A DNA stretch of 55,768 bases, from NCBI RefSeq assembly GCF_022829545.1, contig NZ_JAKSYM010000211.1:1-55768 (forward strand). The letters run 5' to 3'. Made by a program: the position numbers and the translations under genes. A model generated the notes under the pieces. The model saw only the letters and a list, made by a program, of their open reading frames with translations. It searched no databases and had not been told where the DNA came from. Positions 46,310-54,579 of the stretch are shown one piece after another; the stretch's first letter is position 1; each line of letters starts with the position of its first letter. Source of the DNA: Methylobacterium sp. J-030 (lineage in GTDB: Bacteria; Pseudomonadota; Alphaproteobacteria; Rhizobiales; Beijerinckiaceae).

Positions 46310-48400
46310 TCACGGCAGCAGCGCGAAGGCGACGGGGCCGGCGGGTCCGTCCGGCCCGGCGCTCACCTGATCCGGCCGGGCGCCGGCCTGGAGCAGATAC
46401 TCCACCACGGCCTGGGCGCGCAGCCGGGGCAGGTCCTGCGGCGGCTCGTCGGCGGCCGCCTCGGATTTTTTGGGGGCGGGCTTGCCGCGTCGGGCGGCGT
46501 CCTTGGCGGATGTCTTCGGATCGGGCTTGGCATCTGCCTTGGTGTCGTGCTTGGCGCCCGACTTCGGGTCCGGTTTGGCATCGGGCTTGGCCGCCGACCT
46601 GCCGGGGGCCTCCGGCTTGGCCGCGCTGGCGACGCGGGTCGGCTCGGGCTCCGGCGGTGCGGCCGGACGGGCGCCCTCCCCCGGGCCGGCGGCCGGTGTC
46701 GGCGCGGCCTTCGCCGGATCGGCGGGGCCCGAGACGGCGATGCGCAGGGTCGGACAGGCCTTGGCCAGGGCCGCCAGGGCGTCGAGGGTGGGGTAGAAGG
46801 CCGGGCCCGGCACGGCGCTGCCCGCCGGGAAGCGCAGATCCGCCCCCGCGGTCGCGGCGGTGAAATCGGCGCGGCAGGCCGCCGGGTCACGCCGCTCCGC
46901 CGGCTGCCGGGCCGTGACCGCGGCCCGACCGGTCCAGCCGGGGGGCAGAACCTCGGCGAGGCGCTCGGCGGTGCGGGCCGCGACCTCGCGGTAGAGGCTC
47001 TCGCCGGTCAGCGTCAGCGTCCGGTCGGAGACGCTGGCCTCACCCGTAGCGAGGCCTGCCACCAGGGGCGCCGCGGCGGCGAGCGCCGCCCCGAGATCCG
47101 CCGGCGCGCCCTCGGCGAGGCGCGTGCGGTCGAGGATCGGCTCGCGGAACAGGCGGGGCCTGAGCGCGTCGAGCACCCGCTCGCGGGTGGCCGCGTCCGG
47201 CACGTGCCCGGTGAACGTGACCGTCTCCGGCGTCCGGCGGATCGCGACCCGGTAGGGCGAGAGCGGCCGCGCCGTCAGCGCGACCCGGCCGGCCGCGACG
47301 CCGGCGGGGCGGCCGTCGCGCATCAGCGCCTCGGCGTCGGGGATCGCCTGCCCGTCGATGGCGTCGCCGCCGACCGAGACCGCGCCGTCCACGAAGGCGA
47401 CGCGGCCCGTCTGGATCAGCGCGGCGAGGCGGAACGCGAAGGCGATCAGGTCTTTCGGGTCGATCGCCGGGTCGAGCCCCCGGGCGGTCACCAGCCGGTC
47501 GTCCACGGCCGCGCCTGCCGTCCCCTGCGCGGACTCTTGCGCGGCCTCCTGGGCGGCGCGCAGGGCGGTCTCGCGGTCGGCCGCGGAGGGGATGAAGCCG
47601 TCGAGCACGATCCCGCCCGCTTCCTTCGCGACGGTGAAGCGGTACTGCGCCACCCGCGGCGGCAGGATCTCGACGCGGCCGATGCTGAACCCCGCCGGCG
47701 GCTCCGAAAGGGCGGCCCGCAGCGCCTCGTAGGCCGGCACGTCGACGGCCTCGCCGGACAGGCTGAGAACGGTGTCGCTGAGCGCGGCCCGTCCGCCCGC
47801 CGTGAGCCCGGAGAGCCGCGCCGCCAGGAAGGCCGCCGCGCTCGGAAAATCCGGCGGCGCGCCCCGGGCGGCCCGGGCGGTATCGTCGAGGCTGGTGCCG
47901 GGGCCGAGCGCCCCGGTGACCCGCGCCTCCAGGGCCCGGCGCCCGATCTCCACCGGGCGGCTGCCCTCCAGGGCGACGTGGGCTGGGCCCCTGCGGATCG
48001 CCGCCCACTGGAACGGTGTCGCGGTCTCGACGAGGCCGACCTCTGAGACGATGCGCCGGGGGCCGTCCAGGACGGCGAGGCGGAACAGGGTGGCGGCGCG
48101 GGCGCCCGCATCCGGCGCCTCGCCGGCCGCCACGAGGTCGCGGCCCTGCACGGTCAGGCGCAGCCAGGGCTCGCCGGTCTCGGTGGCCGTGCCGGCCGCG
48201 ACGCGGGCCCCCGCGGCCTCGAGCCGCTCGGCGATCCGCGGGGCGGCGTAGAGCGTCGCGCTCGCCCAGATCAGGGCGAGCGCCGGCAGGCCGGCGAGCC
48301 AGCCGGCATGGCGCAAGCCTCGGGCGAAGGTATCGGGCACGGGCACAAAGATCGGTTGATCGGATCCTGGGCCGACACGACACCGCCTTTCCGGCAGCAT
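46310..48400 (-). CDS. BON/OmpA-like envelope protein with an interrupted OmpA-like domain, up to 696 aa
   Basis: A membrane helix (about 33-51) anchors a periplasmic region with several BON-like alpha/beta units (for example TVTFTGHVPDAATRERVLDAL and LTGESLYREVAARTAERLAEVL). The C-terminal OmpA-like domain is split: FPAGSAVPGPAFYPTLDALAAL and LRIAVSGPADP are separated by a Lys/Asp/Pro/Ala-rich insert of about 110 residues from PRLRAQAVVEYLLQAGARPDQV. The usual GHTD is SGPAD, so peptidoglycan binding may be lost. The start is uncertain (ATG 48400, or GTGs about 20 codons in). Confidence 0.7.
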   Translation of the reverse strand: MLPERRCRVGPGSDQPIFVPVPDTFARGLRHAGWLAGLPALALIWASATLYAAPRIAERLEAAGARVAAGTATETGEPWLRLTVQGRDLVAAGEAPDAGARAATLFRLAVLDGPRRIVSEVGLVETATPFQWAAIRRGPAHVALEGSRPVEIGRRALEARVTGALGPGTSLDDTARAARGAPPDFPSAAAFLAARLSGLTAGGRAALSDTVLSLSGEAVDVPAYEALRAALSEPPAGFSIGRVEILPPRVAQYRFTVAKEAGGIVLDGFIPSAADRETALRAAQEAAQESAQGTAGAAVDDRLVTARGLDPAIDPKDLIAFAFRLAALIQTGRVAFVDGAVSVGGDAIDGQAIPDAEALMRDGRPAGVAAGRVALTARPLSPYRVAIRRTPETVTFTGHVPDAATRERVLDALRPRLFREPILDRTRLAEGAPADLGAALAAAAPLVAGLATGEASVSDRTLTLTGESLYREVAARTAERLAEVLPPGWTGRAAVTARQPAERRDPAACRADFTAATAGADLRFPAGSAVPGPAFYPTLDALAALAKACPTLRIAVSGPADPAKAAPTPAAGPGEGARPAAPPEPEPTRVASAAKPEAPGRSAAKPDAKPDPKSGAKHDTKADAKPDPKTSAKDAARRGKPAPKKSEAAADEPPQDLPRLRAQAVVEYLLQAGARPDQVSAGPDGPAGPVAFALLP

Positions 48401-48436
48401 GAAGGCCGGGCCGCGTCGCCGCGTCGCCGCGTCGCC

Positions 48437-48461
48437 GGAACGACCCCGGGCGGGCTCGGTT
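48437..48461 (+). promoter_or_regulatory. Candidate EcfG-type promoter
   Basis: GGAAC, 16 nt, GGTT, with the -10 end 40 nt before the ATG at 48502. It differs from the consensus at the first -10 base only, as does the site at 29346. Confidence 0.35.
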
Positions 48462-48501
48462 GGACCTCACGTCCGTTGTGCGGAGATGGCCGGAGACCGC
48501 C

Positions 48502-49551
48502 ATGGAAACGCCGGTGCGCGCCCTGCTCGCCGTTCTGCTGCTGCCGATCGCCGCCCCGGCCGCGGCGCAGAGCCTGTCGGCCACCGCGACGGCGCCGACG
48601 GCGGCCTCCCTGGAGCCGATCACCGCGATCGCCAATCCCGGGCAGCTCAGCCTGGGGGGCACGTCCACGACCGGACCGTTCCCGACCCTCTCGGCACAGA
48701 CCGGCGGCCTGCTGAATGCCGGCCAGTTGAGCCTCAGCGGCGCCGGCGGTGGCGGCGGCACGATCGGGGCGCCGACCAGCGCGCTCCCCGGCGCCGGCCA
48801 GCTCGGGTTCTCGTCGAGCACCGGCATCACGGGCGGCGCCGGGGTCACCGGATCGACGCTCGGCACCAGCCGATCCAGCGGCACGACCGGAGCCACCGGG
48901 ACGCTCGCCGGCTTCGGCACGACGCTGGGATCGAGTTCGAACGCCGCCCTCGGCTCGCTCTCGGGCAGCGCGCTCTCGACGAGCTTCGGGACGACCAGCC
49001 TGGGCAGCAACGCGGCGTTCACGACGAATACGGCGGGCCTGACGACCGGGCTGAGCACCGGCACGGGCGTGTCCGCGTCGCGGACTTCCGTGTCGGGGAT
49101 ATCCGCGTTCGGGGCATCCAGCGCCGGGATCGGCAGCACATCGGGCATCGCCACCGGCCAGGGCACCGGCGCGACGACTGCATCGGGCGTCACTTCGAGC
49201 GGGGCCACGAATGCCGTCGACGCGGCCGCCCTCGGGACCGTCTCGTCCGGGCTCGGGACGTTCACCACCGGCGGCGGGACCGGAGCCGCCGCGGGCCTCG
49301 CCACGGGGGCGGTCGCGACGACCGGAACGGCGGCGGGAACGGCCTCGGGCGGCGCCGGGATCGCGGCCGCGTCGACCGCGGTGGCGGGCCGGGACCTCGA
49401 TCTCGTCCAAGCGGCGCCTGCGGCGTCGGCTGGTGGCGGGACATCCGGCGGCGCAGGCATCGGGGGCGCCGCCGCCGCGCCCGGCCGGATCGACGTTCCC
49501 TGCAGCGGTGCCCTCACGGCGGCCTGCTTCGGCGCCGACAACGCGTACTGA
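48502..49551 (+). CDS. Secreted Gly/Ser/Thr/Ala-rich low-complexity protein, 349 aa
   Basis: A clear signal peptide (METPVRALLAVLLLPIAAPAAAQ-like, about 1-23 with cleavage after AAAQ context) is followed by about 325 residues dominated by Gly, Ser, Thr and Ala, with repeated NPGQLSL/NAGQLSL/GAGQLGF-type motifs early on. The C-terminus has two cysteines (VPCSGALTAACFG), perhaps a disulfide. It looks like an extended extracellular or surface protein. GGAG precedes ATG 48502. No family assigned. Confidence 0.7.
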   Translation: METPVRALLAVLLLPIAAPAAAQSLSATATAPTAASLEPITAIANPGQLSLGGTSTTGPFPTLSAQTGGLLNAGQLSLSGAGGGGGTIGAPTSALPGAGQLGFSSSTGITGGAGVTGSTLGTSRSSGTTGATGTLAGFGTTLGSSSNAALGSLSGSALSTSFGTTSLGSNAAFTTNTAGLTTGLSTGTGVSASRTSVSGISAFGASSAGIGSTSGIATGQGTGATTASGVTSSGATNAVDAAALGTVSSGLGTFTTGGGTGAAAGLATGAVATTGTAAGTASGGAGIAAASTAVAGRDLDLVQAAPAASAGGGTSGGAGIGGAAAAPGRIDVPCSGALTAACFGADNAY

Positions 49552-49563
49552 TCCGCCGGGCCC

Positions 49564-49589
49564 GGAACCGCCGTTCCGGCGCGGCCGTT
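49564..49589 (+). promoter_or_regulatory. Candidate EcfG-type promoter with full consensus
   Basis: GGAAC, 17 nt, CGTT, with the -10 end 39 nt before ATG 49629. The GGAAC is also one arm of a small GGAAC-CGCC-GTTCC hairpin, which could make the match fortuitous or act as the terminator of the preceding gene. Confidence 0.45.
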
Positions 49590-49628
49590 CCTTCCGCACC
49601 GGCACCACGGCCGGGACAGGAGCAGGCG

Positions 49629-49877
49629 ATGACCGTCAATCTGAGCCGCACCGCGTACGCGGCTTTTCTCGTTCTGGGTCTGTCGGGCGCGGCCCTGGCG
49701 CACGAGGCGGGCTCTCCGCCCCCGGGGGCCGGGAAGGCCGTTCCCCACCAGACCCTCGGCTTCAGCACGCCGAGCTTCAGAGCCGACATGCGGACCGTCC
49801 GGGACCAGCCCTATACGTGGCCGGTCAGGAACCGTTACAGGCCGATCTCGCAGCCCTATTTCGGCCGGGCCTACTGA
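49629..49877 (+). CDS. Small secreted protein, 82 aa
   Basis: A signal peptide (about 1-24, ending ALA) precedes a mature part rich in Pro, Arg and Tyr (HQTLGFSTPSFRADMRTV, then RDQPYTWPVRNRYRPISQPY). AGGAG lies 6 bp before the ATG. Not recognised. It is second in a row of three secreted-protein genes. Confidence 0.65.
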   Translation: MTVNLSRTAYAAFLVLGLSGAALAHEAGSPPPGAGKAVPHQTLGFSTPSFRADMRTVRDQPYTWPVRNRYRPISQPYFGRAY

Positions 49878-49893
49878 GGCGATCGCGAGCCGC

Positions 49894-49913
49894 ACCGGCG
49901 CGGATGCGCCGGT
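49894..49913 (+). terminator. Hairpin between two secreted-protein genes
   Basis: ACCGGCGC and GCGCCGGT flank a 4-nt loop, about 17 bp after the preceding stop. No T-run follows. Confidence 0.4.
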
Positions 49914-49945
49914 CGCCATCGACGTCGATCCGAAGGGAGTGCGGG

Positions 49946-50278
49946 ATGCGTGTGCGGTGCCGTCTCGTCCTCACGCCCCTCCTCGCGCTTCTGCCTCTCG
50001 CCGTGTTCGTGCCGGCCCGGGCGGGCGAATTCGCTCCGGTGCCCCCGGCGCCCGGCATGGCCCTCACGCCCCCCGAGCCCGGCATGGCGAACAGCGTGGC
50101 TGTGAGACCGTCCGCGCCGCCGGCGATCCCGGCCCCGCCCCAGATCGACCCCGGCGAGGGCCACCGCCGGCCCAGAGCGCTCGGGGCCGGGTTTCCGGTT
50201 ATCGGCGGTCAGCTTCCGAACCAGCGCACCGGTTCCCGGCACCAGCATGTGGTGCACGACATCTGCATCGGCTGCTGA
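49946..50278 (+). CDS. Small secreted Pro-rich protein, 110 aa
   Basis: A signal peptide (about 1-26, ending ARA) leads into a Pro-rich mature protein with two PPxPGMA motifs and a C-terminus with HQHVVHDICIGC (two Cys, three His close together), which could bind metal. AGGGAG precedes the ATG. No family recognised. Confidence 0.65.
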   Translation: MRVRCRLVLTPLLALLPLAVFVPARAGEFAPVPPAPGMALTPPEPGMANSVAVRPSAPPAIPAPPQIDPGEGHRRPRALGAGFPVIGGQLPNQRTGSRHQHVVHDICIGC

Positions 50279-50311
50279 GCGGCTGGTCCCACCCCGCCAC
50301 AGCGGGGGATC

Positions 50312-50539
50312 CTACTGAAGGGCGCGCGGCAGGCCGTTGGCCCGGATCCAGCGCGGCGAGAGGATGTCGCCGGCCTCGGTGATAATCCAGGGCTGCGCAT
50401 CCTCGGCCTCGATCGCATGCACGGCGACGGCGAGCGCTTCGCGCAGGGTTGCGAATGGGCGGCCCTGCGCCGATCGGCCGGGTCCGCGTTTCGGCCAGAC
50501 GGTCAGCTCCGCGCGTTTGTCGAGATCAGCGGGCGTCAT
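50312..50539 (-). CDS. Small conserved-looking hypothetical protein, 75 aa
   Basis: Begins MTPADLDKRAELTVWPKRG; the central FATLREALAVAVHAIEAED helix and IITEAGDILSPRWIRA end suggest a compact alpha/beta domain. GGAG precedes the ATG at 50539. I have no family name or function. It is convergent with the secreted gene ending at 50278. Confidence 0.6.
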   Translation of the reverse strand: MTPADLDKRAELTVWPKRGPGRSAQGRPFATLREALAVAVHAIEAEDAQPWIITEAGDILSPRWIRANGLPRALQ

Positions 50540-50949
50540 GCAAGCGCTCCGGATGCGTCGGGTCTCGAACGCTCGATAGCGCCCCCGTGTGACGTGGATC
50601 TGGCGAACGTGTTGCTGATTCGTGTCGCCACGATCACGGTGCTGCCACAGCCGGATCCTGCCCATCATCCGGCCGCAACCACCGTCGGATCAAATTATAT
50701 CTTACAGCTCTTCAATTTTCCTTTGAGTTCAATGGTGATGAATTTTACCCCCTTTGCATCGAATGCATGACGCGCGGTGCGGTTGACTGCGCATCATGGC
50801 TGACGATGCCCCTCGATCTCTGCACCACAATGCCGATACGGCGTTATGTTGCATTGCGTGATAAGCATACCGCAGCGCACAAAAACATGGTTTCGTCCGG
50901 CGTCGGTCGCTTACCGCGACCCGACCTGCGATCGAAACGGAGACGCACC
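50540..50949. other. 410-bp gap with an AT-rich patch
   Basis: About 50685-50770 is AT-rich. The region must contain divergent promoters for the genes at 50539 and 50950. Short open frames here look random in composition. No repeat or RNA gene is seen. Confidence 0.4.
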
Positions 50950-51201
50950 ATGCGCACGATCTTCATCCTCGCGTCGTCCGCGCTCATCTCGGCCGCCGTC
51001 TTCACCGGGCCGGCCGCGGCCGAGGAGCCCCTGCACCTGACGCCGCCGCTCTATCGCGATCTGGCCTACGCCCTGCGGCAGGGTAACCGCGTCACCGCTC
51101 CGACGACCACGCCGCAGCCGGTCCCCTCGGCGGATCATGGTCGGACCGCCTCGACGACCAGGTGGTCCCTGGTTCAGGCCTCCGCCGAGGCGCGACGCTG
51201 A
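50950..51201 (+). CDS. Small secreted protein, 83 aa
   Basis: A signal peptide (MRTIFILASSALISAAVF and on, ending AAA) precedes a mature part beginning EEPLHLTPPLYRDLAYALRQ with a Thr/Pro-rich tail. GGAG precedes the ATG. Not recognised. A long hairpin follows the stop. Confidence 0.6.
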   Translation: MRTIFILASSALISAAVFTGPAAAEEPLHLTPPLYRDLAYALRQGNRVTAPTTTPQPVPSADHGRTASTTRWSLVQASAEARR

Positions 51202-51206
51202 GGTTT

Positions 51207-51245
51207 CGGAACCGGGGGCGATCAACCGGATCGCCCCCGGTTCCG
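51207..51245. terminator. 17-bp perfect hairpin between convergent genes
   Basis: A 17-bp arm beginning CGGAACCGGGGGCGATC and its exact complement flank a 5-nt loop, 6 bp after the stop at 51201 and 36 bp from the convergent stop at 51281. It is very probably a bidirectional terminator although no T-run is present. Confidence 0.65.
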
Positions 51246-51280
51246 GCGACGCCTCAGGGACGAGTCTCCGCACTCGGGGC

Positions 51281-51574
51281 TCAGACGAGATGCAACGCGC
51301 GGGCGGCCTCCGCCGGTGGGACGCCCCGCTGGATCAGCCGGCGTGTCCGTTCCCGCTGATCCGATCCGACGCGGATCGTGAGCGCCAGCGTTCGATATCC
51401 CTCAAGACACAGGTCCAGCCAAGCGTACTGAACTGCCGTTGCCAAGAGCGCGGCGAGTTCGGCCTGCCGAAGACACAGACGCAGACTTTCATCGGCCAGC
51501 CGGCCAATGTCCCGCTCGATCATCTCCGCCCCCACCCCGATATGGCCGGCGACGCTTCGACCCGCCGCCGGCAT
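51281..51574 (-). CDS. Hypothetical protein downstream of the phasin gene, 97 aa
   Basis: Mostly alpha-helical, with IGRLADESLRLCLRQAELAAL, an AWLDLCLEGYRTLALTI segment and a C-terminal RRLIQRGVPPAEAARAL helix that looks like a short DNA- or protein-binding end. The ATG at 51574 has only a weak ribosome binding site; an inner ATG 17 codons on is possible. It is 26 bp after the phasin stop, same strand. Confidence 0.5.
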   Translation of the reverse strand: MPAAGRSVAGHIGVGAEMIERDIGRLADESLRLCLRQAELAALLATAVQYAWLDLCLEGYRTLALTIRVGSDQRERTRRLIQRGVPPAEAARALHLV

Positions 51575-51600
51575 GGATCCGTGATCCGATCTGGCCGCAA

Positions 51601-52089
51601 TCAATGCGAAAGCTGCTCGGTCGCCTGCTGGATCTCCCGGCCCGCATGAAGGGCCGCGTCCCGCCCTTGTTGGGCCGCCTTCCGGGCTGCGTCCGCACCC
51701 GGCTGCATCGGGGGATGGGCGCGTTCGGTCCCCTGCCGGAACGTGCCCTCGGCGAGGCCGTTCAGATCCTGGGCCCGGGCCTGCATGGCGGCAGATCGCT
51801 GCCCCGCGAACTCGGCCTGGAATTGCGCCGCTTCCGGAGCCGGGCGCGCTTCTGCCAGTTTCCGGGCGAGATCGAAGGAGGCGCAAACTTTCGACTCGGC
51901 AGAGTCCAGCCCGCGGGCGAACATGTCCCGGGACTGGATGGGGGCGAACTCCGTCGAGTCCTGCATCGTGCCGGTGACGCGACGCGCGCCTTCGATGAAG
52001 CCGGCAGACGGTTTGTGTGCTTGGCTCAGACTGCTCCCGGTCGAGGCGCGCATCCATGACGGGGCCTCGAGGCTCGGAATATCGGCCAT
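51601..52089 (-). CDS. Phasin family protein, 162 aa
   Basis: Phasins coat polyhydroxyalkanoate granules. The core here matches the phasin_2 pattern: CASFDLARKLAEARPAPEAA, then QFQAEFAGQRSAAMQARAQD, a helix with the usual spacing, and a C-terminal Ala/Gln-rich amphipathic helix (DAARKAAQQGRDAALHAGRE). The ATG is preceded by GGGGGAG. No PHA synthesis genes are nearby, so a granule role is inferred from family only. Confidence 0.75.
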   Translation of the reverse strand: MADIPSLEAPSWMRASTGSSLSQAHKPSAGFIEGARRVTGTMQDSTEFAPIQSRDMFARGLDSAESKVCASFDLARKLAEARPAPEAAQFQAEFAGQRSAAMQARAQDLNGLAEGTFRQGTERAHPPMQPGADAARKAAQQGRDAALHAGREIQQATEQLSH

Positions 52090-52186
52090 GCTCGGTCTCC
52101 CCCGGGGCCGCCGGTCCGGTCACGGCCCTGTCTTGTGTGCATCGCACAAACGCCGGCGTTCAGCGCGTCGGTCTCGGACCCCGAAC

Positions 52187-52381
52187 TCAAATCTCCGTCT
52201 CGCGCCGGAGGACGGCGTCCGCGTCGGTGCCCTTCTGGGACAAGCCGACATCCGGATCCGCGTCGCTTACCGGCAGAGGCTCGTTGGAGCCGTCCCGATC
52301 GCGGTCCCGAGGGCCGTCTGGTCCCGGGGCGACCGAATCGGGGTCGTGCTTCGGCGGTTGGATCGCGCGGGTGTTCGTCAT
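52187..52381 (-). CDS. Small hydrophilic disordered protein, 64 aa
   Basis: Rich in Asp, Pro and Arg (PPKHDPDSVAPGPDGPRDRD), with no hydrophobic core. GGAGAGG lies 8 bp before the ATG, which supports translation. No family recognised. Confidence 0.5.
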   Translation of the reverse strand: MTNTRAIQPPKHDPDSVAPGPDGPRDRDRDGSNEPLPVSDADPDVGLSQKGTDADAVLRRETEI

Positions 52382-52497
52382 CTGTGGCCTCTCCGCCTGG
52401 TAACGCGATGTCGCCCGTCAGGGTCCAGCGGCGGTCGCCCCCGGGACAGGATCGGAGCCGCAGCGCTATATGAACGCAGACGAGCGAGGAGAATGGT

Positions 52498-52689
52498 GTG
52501 TTCACCGTCAAGGGGATCGATCCGTCCGGGCGTGTCATGACCTTCGCCTGCGGCACCGACGAGCAGGCGATGGAGAAGACCTGGGAACTGGCCCGGCGGG
52601 GATTTCGCGAGATCACGGTCGCCGACCCAAAGGGAAAGGAGATGTCGGCAGCCGCCTTCGAGCGCTCCCTGAACATCGACTGGGACTGA
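52498..52689 (+). CDS. Small soluble protein, 63 aa
   Basis: FTVKGIDPSGRVMTFACGTDE followed by a KTWELARRGFREITVADPKG helix-strand unit looks like a complete small alpha/beta domain. The GTG start follows GAGGAGA. Not recognised. Confidence 0.55.
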   Translation: MFTVKGIDPSGRVMTFACGTDEQAMEKTWELARRGFREITVADPKGKEMSAAAFERSLNIDWD

Positions 52690-52711
52690 GCGCGCAGCCG
52701 CGCCGTGCGCC

Positions 52712-52963
52712 TCAGTGCAACGCGTAGCAATTCGTGATGACGCGCGGGCTGCGCGTCACGTCGTACAGGATCGAACATTGGACCAGATACGTCCGGTCCC
52801 GCTTGCGGAACAGGATCAGGGACGAGCGATTGTCGAACGTCCCGGTGTAGCCGGCGATCTCCCAGCCATCGGCGTTGAGCTGCTCGATGCTGAGCGGCTG
52901 CTCGGCGGCCGAGCCCGCCGACATCCAGCCCAGACAGGCCGCGAGGCTCAAGACGCGCCGCAT
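52712..52963 (-). CDS. Small secreted protein, 83 aa
   Basis: A signal peptide (about 1-20, ending GSAA) precedes a compact domain with LSIEQLNADGWEIAGYTGTF, LILFRKRDRTYLVQCSILYD and a C-terminal TNCYALH; two Cys could pair. The start at 52963 is set by the signal peptide. Function unknown. Confidence 0.6.
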   Translation of the reverse strand: MRRVLSLAACLGWMSAGSAAEQPLSIEQLNADGWEIAGYTGTFDNRSSLILFRKRDRTYLVQCSILYDVTRSPRVITNCYALH

Positions 52964-53055
52964 CGGAACCCGCCGGGCTGGAGACCGGCGGGACCCCGCC
53001 GATCGCCACGCGGCGGCGAGACACCCCGCTGCGGTCGGCCCCGGCGATACGCCCG

Positions 53056-53232
53056 TCACAAGCCTGGAACCTCGTCGATATCGGGCACCGGTTCCCCACG
53101 CGGGGGCGCCGGATCGTCTTCCGGCGCGGGCGGCAGCCGCGGGGGCGGCATGTCGCCCGTATTCGGCGGCATCGGCAGACCCTGCGGCAGGTCCGGCCTC
53201 TCATCCGCGTCGGGCGATTTCGGAGCCGGCAT
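53056..53232 (-). CDS. Pro-rich acidic small protein, 58 aa
   Basis: Reads MPAPKSPDADERPDLPQGLP onward with more than a quarter Pro and many Asp/Glu, ending DIDEVPGL. GGGAGG precedes the ATG at a good distance, so translation is likely despite the low complexity. Not recognised. Confidence 0.45.
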   Translation of the reverse strand: MPAPKSPDADERPDLPQGLPMPPNTGDMPPPRLPPAPEDDPAPPRGEPVPDIDEVPGL

Positions 53233-53327
53233 GGCCTATCCTCCCGTGTGCCGCGATCCCGTTGGGGGCCGCCGAGGGAGAACGGTCGACACGGACGAAG
53301 GTGCCGGAGTGACAGAGAGGCGTTATC

Positions 53328-53627
53328 TCAGGCCGTCTGCGACCCGAACCGCGAATCCGGCATGATCGGACGGACCGGTGCGGACGTTTCGGTGGCGGCG
53401 CCGATCTCCTCCCGCCCGCGCCAGACGGCCTGGCAGACGAGGATCTCGTTGTTCGCGTCGATGCTGAGCACGAATCGGTCCGGCACCATCTCGGCTTCCG
53501 GGAGAGCGATGCGGATGCCGCCGACGGACCGATCGTAGACGATGCAGGGCAGGCTGCGGTGCTCGTCGACCGAGATGCTGCCGGTTTCATTCAGGATCGT
53601 ACGCGGAGCACGGCGTCGTTCGAACAT
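53328..53627 (-). CDS. PilZ-domain protein, 99 aa
   Basis: A stand-alone PilZ domain: the N-terminal RRRAPR holds the arginines that grip c-di-GMP, and DRSVGGIRI is the D/NxSxxG motif on the second strand. It probably responds to c-di-GMP such as that made by PleD-type enzymes. No effector domain is attached. Confidence 0.82.
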   Translation of the reverse strand: MFERRRAPRTILNETGSISVDEHRSLPCIVYDRSVGGIRIALPEAEMVPDRFVLSIDANNEILVCQAVWRGREEIGAATETSAPVRPIMPDSRFGSQTA

Positions 53628-53904
53628 CGCTGCCTCATGGAAGGTCGTGCAACCAGGATCGACGATGCCGGTTCAGGCAGGGTTTTGGCGAAAGATCGAA
53701 TTGTTCGCTTCGCCTATTATCGCCAGCATATCACTGTTTTGTGAGGAAATTGGGGGATTCCACGATATCGAGGCGCGGATCGATCAATATCGAGCCGTAA
53801 GCAAGTGTTCACCGGCAGCCCCGGCCTGCTCCGCGGAGCGGCGGGCCTCCGCAGCCGCGCCGGATCGCGTTGCGATCGGGCGCCGCTCTGCGCCCTTGCT
53901 TCAA

Positions 53905-53951
53905 CGCGCGCGCTTACGCCGAACCGGTATCCGCTTCGGCGCGGAGCGCGC
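53905..53951. repeat. Short palindromic intergenic repeat, copy 2
   Basis: GCGCGC ends enclose CGCCGAACCGGTATCCGCTT and a following CGGCG; it shares this core with 6198-6245. Confidence 0.55.
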
Positions 53952-53954
53952 TAA

Positions 53955-53999
53955 GCAGGTTTCGCAGAAGCGGATTCCGGTTTTGCGACGAAAACCTGC
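53955..53999. repeat. 45-bp inverted repeat next to the short palindrome
   Basis: GCAGGTTTC and AAAACCTGC form the ends around AGAAGCGGATTCCGG, directly adjoining the preceding palindrome. The two probably form one composite repeat element. Confidence 0.5.
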
Positions 54000-54052
54000 G
54001 GCACACCAAGGGTCTGAGCGGACGACGCGTTGGCCGGCCAACGCAAGTCTGC

Positions 54053-54235
54053 TTAGCCGGTGACCACTTCGACCAGGGTCGTCAGGAAGCCGAGGGCGAT
54101 GGCGCCGAGGCCGCCCATGAACGCCACGTCCCAGCCGGCAAATTCCTGCGACCGCGGTGCGCGGGCGAAGGTGAAGAGCGTCACGGTGGCGCCGCACACG
54201 ATGAGGGCGATGGCGAGGTAAATCGGTCGCGACAT
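54053..54235 (-). CDS. Small two-helix membrane protein, 60 aa
   Basis: Two hydrophobic helices (IYLAIALIVCGATVTLFTF and VAFMGGLGAIALGFLTTLVE) flank a short RAPRSQEF loop. AGGAGG lies 8 bp before the ATG, a strong site. No function recognised. Confidence 0.6.
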   Translation of the reverse strand: MSRPIYLAIALIVCGATVTLFTFARAPRSQEFAGWDVAFMGGLGAIALGFLTTLVEVVTG

Positions 54236-54579
54236 GACGTTTCCTCCTCGCCGGTCCCGCGGCCCTTCAGGGCTCTTGTCCGGATGATCGAAACCGGCGT
54301 GATCTGTTCAATTCCATCCGCCGATGGAGCATGACAGACGAAGAGGCGGTGAACAAGGTTCCAATCAGTTCTGCATTGCAGAACGTCAAGACAGCAGCGA
54401 CGAGATCTGACTTTCGCGGACAGGGAGCGCGATATGTCGGCCGGCGAATCCGGGAGGATTTGCCGGTGCACCAGCCATCCGCCTGCCCGGAGCCCTACCC
54501 GATCGCCTTGTCATCGTGTCCGGATCCGAGCCTTTTCCGACCCGCATCCCTTCCAGGGGTCGGCAGCACCCACGCGACG
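54236..54579. other. 344-bp gap without a recognisable gene
   Basis: It contains only a small TTCTGC-ATT-GCAGAA hairpin near 54370 and short frames of random-looking composition. It presumably carries the promoter of the small membrane protein gene. Confidence 0.4.

Larger units (their letters stand above)
53628..54052. other. 425-bp gap with two repeat elements
   Basis: Apart from the palindromic repeats at 53905-53951 and 53955-53999, this gap has an AT-rich patch near 53700-53790 just upstream of the PilZ gene. I see no credible gene. Confidence 0.45.

Noticed and set aside
47040..49919. 959-codon minus-strand frame across the BON/OmpA-like gene and the secreted Gly-rich gene
   Set aside because: It is antisense to a gene with a clear signal peptide and out of frame with the BON/OmpA-like gene; its composition is not protein-like.
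51601..52147. A long fused frame covering both the phasin region and the gene at 51281 (288 codons)
   Set aside because: Upstream of 51574 that frame runs out of phase with the phasin gene, and its product there is low-complexity; only the 97-residue end looks genuine.
54337..54362. EcfG-like site GGAAC-N17-CGTC on the minus strand before the small membrane protein gene
   Set aside because: The -10 core is broken (CGTC) and it lies about 100 nt from the start, unlike the three accepted sites.
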